Assembly: GCA_958295515.1 (NCBI GenBank)
Contig: CATQGW010000005.1
Location: forward strand, 248,001-312,000
Source of the DNA: an uncultured Dehalococcoidia bacterium
Lineage (GTDB): Bacteria > Chloroflexota > Dehalococcoidia > Bin125
DNA length: 64,000 bases
Reading direction: 5' to 3'
Part shown: piece by piece, positions 62,628-64,000 of the stretch
Layout: each line of letters starts with the position of its first letter
Position numbering within the stretch: the first letter of the stretch is position 1
Notes under the pieces: model-generated
Told to the model about the DNA's origin: nothing
Databases searched by the model: none
What the model saw: only the letters and a program-made list of their open reading frames with translations
Position numbers and translations under genes: made by a program

Positions 62628-62847
62628 CGCCCGTCTCCTCTCCCGCCGGCAGCCGCAGCGCCGGCGTCAGCCGCACAATCGTCACGTGCTGCGGGCCGCG
62701 CCGCTCGCGGAACAGCCCCTGCATCCTGGCCAGCAGCTCCAGCGCCCGCAGCTGCGTCGCTGCCGGCGCAGCCTTGTCGTCGGCGATCCCGCGAATCCGT
62801 TGCGCGATCCCGTCGGCGTCGATCTGCGTCGGTTCTGCGTCGGCCAT
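62605..62847 (-). CDS. Terminase small subunit-like protein
   Basis: 80 residues. An N-terminal helical part (ADGIAQRIRGIADDKAAPAATQLRALELLARMQGLF) carries the RALELLARMQGLF phrase often seen in short small-terminase proteins, then a basic beta segment (RRGPQHVTIVRL) and an acidic tail of seven Asp. Position directly before and overlapping the large subunit supports the role as DNA-recognition partner. Transcription is expected to begin at or next to its ATG, so translation may be leaderless. Confidence 0.65.
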   Translation of the reverse strand: MADAEPTQIDADGIAQRIRGIADDKAAPAATQLRALELLARMQGLFRERRGPQHVTIVRLTPALRLPAGEETGDDDDDDA

Positions 62848-62852
62848 ATCGG

Positions 62853-62882
62853 ATACTAATCGAACGCACGTTCATATTGCAA
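62853..62882 (-). promoter_or_regulatory. Promoter of the terminase cassette
   Basis: On the minus strand, TTGCAA (62877-62882) and TAGTAT (62853-62858) are 18 bp apart. The start site should fall at about 62846-62847, the A of the small-subunit ATG, so the mRNA is probably leaderless; no ribosome-binding site precedes that ATG. Confidence 0.5.
62861..62874. promoter_or_regulatory. LexA/SOS-box-like operator inside the terminase promoter
   Basis: CGAACGCACGTTCA matches the Gram-positive SOS (Cheo/DinR) consensus CGAACRNRYGTTYC at 13 of 14 positions and keeps the CGAAC-N4-GTTC core used by actinobacterial LexA. It lies entirely within the spacer between -35 and -10, the position expected for repression. 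This suggests DNA-damage induction of the packaging genes. Confidence 0.6.
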
Positions 62883-62920
62883 GCCCACCGCCCACCGGCT
62901 CTGTACCCCACCCGACAGAA

Positions 62921-64000
62921 CTACCAACCCTGCTCCCAAACCCCCGCCCGCGTCGCCCGCAGCCGCAGCGCCGGCGCGCCCCACTCACCCGGATCCCACG
63001 CCCCCTCCACGCGCGGCCAGATCACCCGCCACCGCTCCTCGACCACATCCCACTGCTCCACAATGCTGAGCAACCCCGGCTGCTCCCGATCCAGCCGCTC
63101 CAGCGCCTCCCAGCCATCCACCCAGCGCCCCGTCCAGCTCCCAAAATTCACCCCCGCCCGCAGCTCAAGCGCCGCCCCCACGCCCCCCACGCTGGCCGTC
63201 GAGAAATAATCCCGCGGCGCGCCCACTCCCAGCTGCAAAGCCACCACCTCGCCCCCGCGCACGCTGCGCAGCGTCGCCAGACCCTCCGGCGCCTGCGGCG
63301 ACCACCCCTGCCAAACCCCGCTCACCGCATCCCAGCGCCACGCCGCCTCCAAATCGCGCGCCAACGCAGCAAACGCCTCCGCCGGCGGACGCTCCTCCCC
63401 TTCCACCGCCACCCAACGCAGCCCATCCCCGGCGATCCGCTGACGCGCCGGCGCCGGCAACGACTCCGAAAACTCCGAGGTCGCCCCGCCCCGCGCAATC
63501 GACACCCCCCGAATATCCCCCACCGCCAGCAACAGCGTCGACGCCTCAAACGTCCCGTCGGCCTGCACCTGCCCCCGCGCCAACGTCCCGGGCCGCGTCT
63601 CCCCCAACACGTAAATCTCCACCCGCGTACCCGGCTCCCCGCGCCCCCGAATCGTGTTCCGCAACTGATTGCCGCTAATCCGCGTCACCTCATAGCTCAG
63701 CAGCGTCGGCGGCTCGGGCGCGTCCACCCCCGCGCCGACCTCGATATCCAGCCCCCCGTTCCGCCCGAACACATTGCGCGTGATCAGATTGTCGCGCGCG
63801 TCCACCCCGGCGACGCTCACTCCCGCGCCGAGCATCCCGCCGAGCAGGTTGCTCCGCACCGTCGCCGCCCGCACCCCCGCACCCAGCTCAATCCCAACCT
63901 CGGTACCCCCATCCGCCGCGAAATCAATCCCCGCGAACTCCGAGCCGATCCGATTATGCGCAACCACCGCCTCCTCAATCTCCGCGAGCAGAATCCCCGT
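62921..64000 (-). CDS. Partial beta-helix surface protein (C-terminal part)
   Basis: The frame is open from the right edge of the window to the stop at 62921 (359 residues seen). The N-terminal visible part has right-handed parallel beta-helix coils (AGIDFAADGG, VRSNLLGGMLGAGVSVAG, RDNLITRNVFGRNGG), as in pectate-lyase-like or surface repeat proteins. One Ig/CarboxypepD-like module follows (PGTRVEIYV, DGTFEAS). Then come two copies of a Trp-rich domain (GLRWVAVEGEERPPAEAF ... RWDAVSGVW; NFGSWTGRWVDGWEAL ... QWDVVEERW) related to the C-terminal domain of the 45-50 kb surface proteins. Its start is off the window. Confidence 0.75.
   Translation of the reverse strand, partial: TGILLAEIEEAVVAHNRIGSEFAGIDFAADGGTEVGIELGAGVRAATVRSNLLGGMLGAGVSVAGVDARDNLITRNVFGRNGGLDIEVGAGVDAPEPPTLLSYEVTRISGNQLRNTIRGRGEPGTRVEIYVLGETRPGTLARGQVQADGTFEASTLLLAVGDIRGVSIARGGATSEFSESLPAPARQRIAGDGLRWVAVEGEERPPAEAFAALARDLEAAWRWDAVSGVWQGWSPQAPEGLATLRSVRGGEVVALQLGVGAPRDYFSTASVGGVGAALELRAGVNFGSWTGRWVDGWEALERLDREQPGLLSIVEQWDVVEERWRVIWPRVEGAWDPGEWGAPALRLRATRAGVWEQGW

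Noticed and set aside
61266-62847. A complete prophage at the right end
   Set aside because: Only packaging genes are present; the adjacent genes are a surface protein and a PEP-utilizing enzyme, with no integrase, portal, capsid, tail or att repeats visible.

Overview
The window is about 64 kb of very GC-rich bacterial chromosome, densely packed with short intergenic gaps. It holds about 57 genes that I can support, two tRNAs, several arrays of REP-like palindromic repeats and at least three broken genes. The gene content points to Chloroflexota, most likely a Dehalococcoidia or SAR202-like lineage. Two luciferase-like monooxygenases and a deazaflavin-dependent nitroreductase-type protein suggest cofactor F420. 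CoA-based acid catabolism is prominent: an AMP-forming acetyl-CoA synthetase, a two-subunit ADP-forming acyl-CoA synthetase, two CaiB-type CoA-transferases, an enoyl-CoA hydratase and an epimerase-like VOC protein. There is also an actinobacterial-looking phosphoinositide route and no LPS genes. The taxonomic call is inference; an actinobacterium is the main alternative.

Layout: 0-2.6 kb holds a minus-strand run of a membrane protein, a HAD phosphatase, a DUF4352-like protein and a rhodanese. 2.7-5.9 kb holds acs followed by a duplicated family of small coiled-coil/membrane genes. 5.9-9.1 kb is an accessory stretch with a secreted protein, a DUF4238 gene broken by an amber codon and a two-headed HTH protein. 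9.2-13.7 kb has the ADP-forming synthetase and a solitary GmrSD/DUF262 defence nuclease. 13.7-16.4 kb has an F420-type oxidoreductase, a thioredoxin-like protein and a Uma2 nuclease. 16.4-22.9 kb is a compact minus-strand operon for phosphatidylinositol and its mannosides (inositol-phosphate synthase, two acyltransferases, PHP phosphoesterase, PimA-like glycosyltransferase, PIP synthase), with a divergent inositol-phosphatase family gene.

22.9-30.9 kb carries thioredoxin-like, MGMT, F420, methyltransferase, deacetylase and alcohol dehydrogenase genes. At 31.1-31.5 kb lies a seven-copy 55-bp palindromic array. 31.5-40.4 kb carries hydratase, hydrolase, SIMPL, MgtE, tRNA-His, tRNA-Arg, LLM, S21, lipid kinase and VOC genes. 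40.4-50 kb is a minus-strand block: MoxR/ChlI ATPase, VWA protein, K+ channel, and two secreted proteins sharing a C-terminal domain. 50.3-57 kb has two CoA-transferases and a repeat-domain protein in front of an OmpR-type two-component system, preceded by tandem 11-bp direct repeats.

57-64 kb has an unknown protein, a PEP-utilizing enzyme that lacks most of its ATP-grasp domain, a four-copy composite REP array, and an isolated phage-type packaging cassette (small terminase, large terminase, Com-like zinc ribbon). The cassette's promoter contains a LexA/SOS-box-like operator exactly between -35 and -10. The window ends inside a beta-helix surface protein.

The strongest leads are the complete phosphoinositide operon with an embedded candidate PIP phosphatase, the SOS-type terminase cassette, the repeat-protein/two-component module, and the proliferation of small coiled-coil membrane genes.
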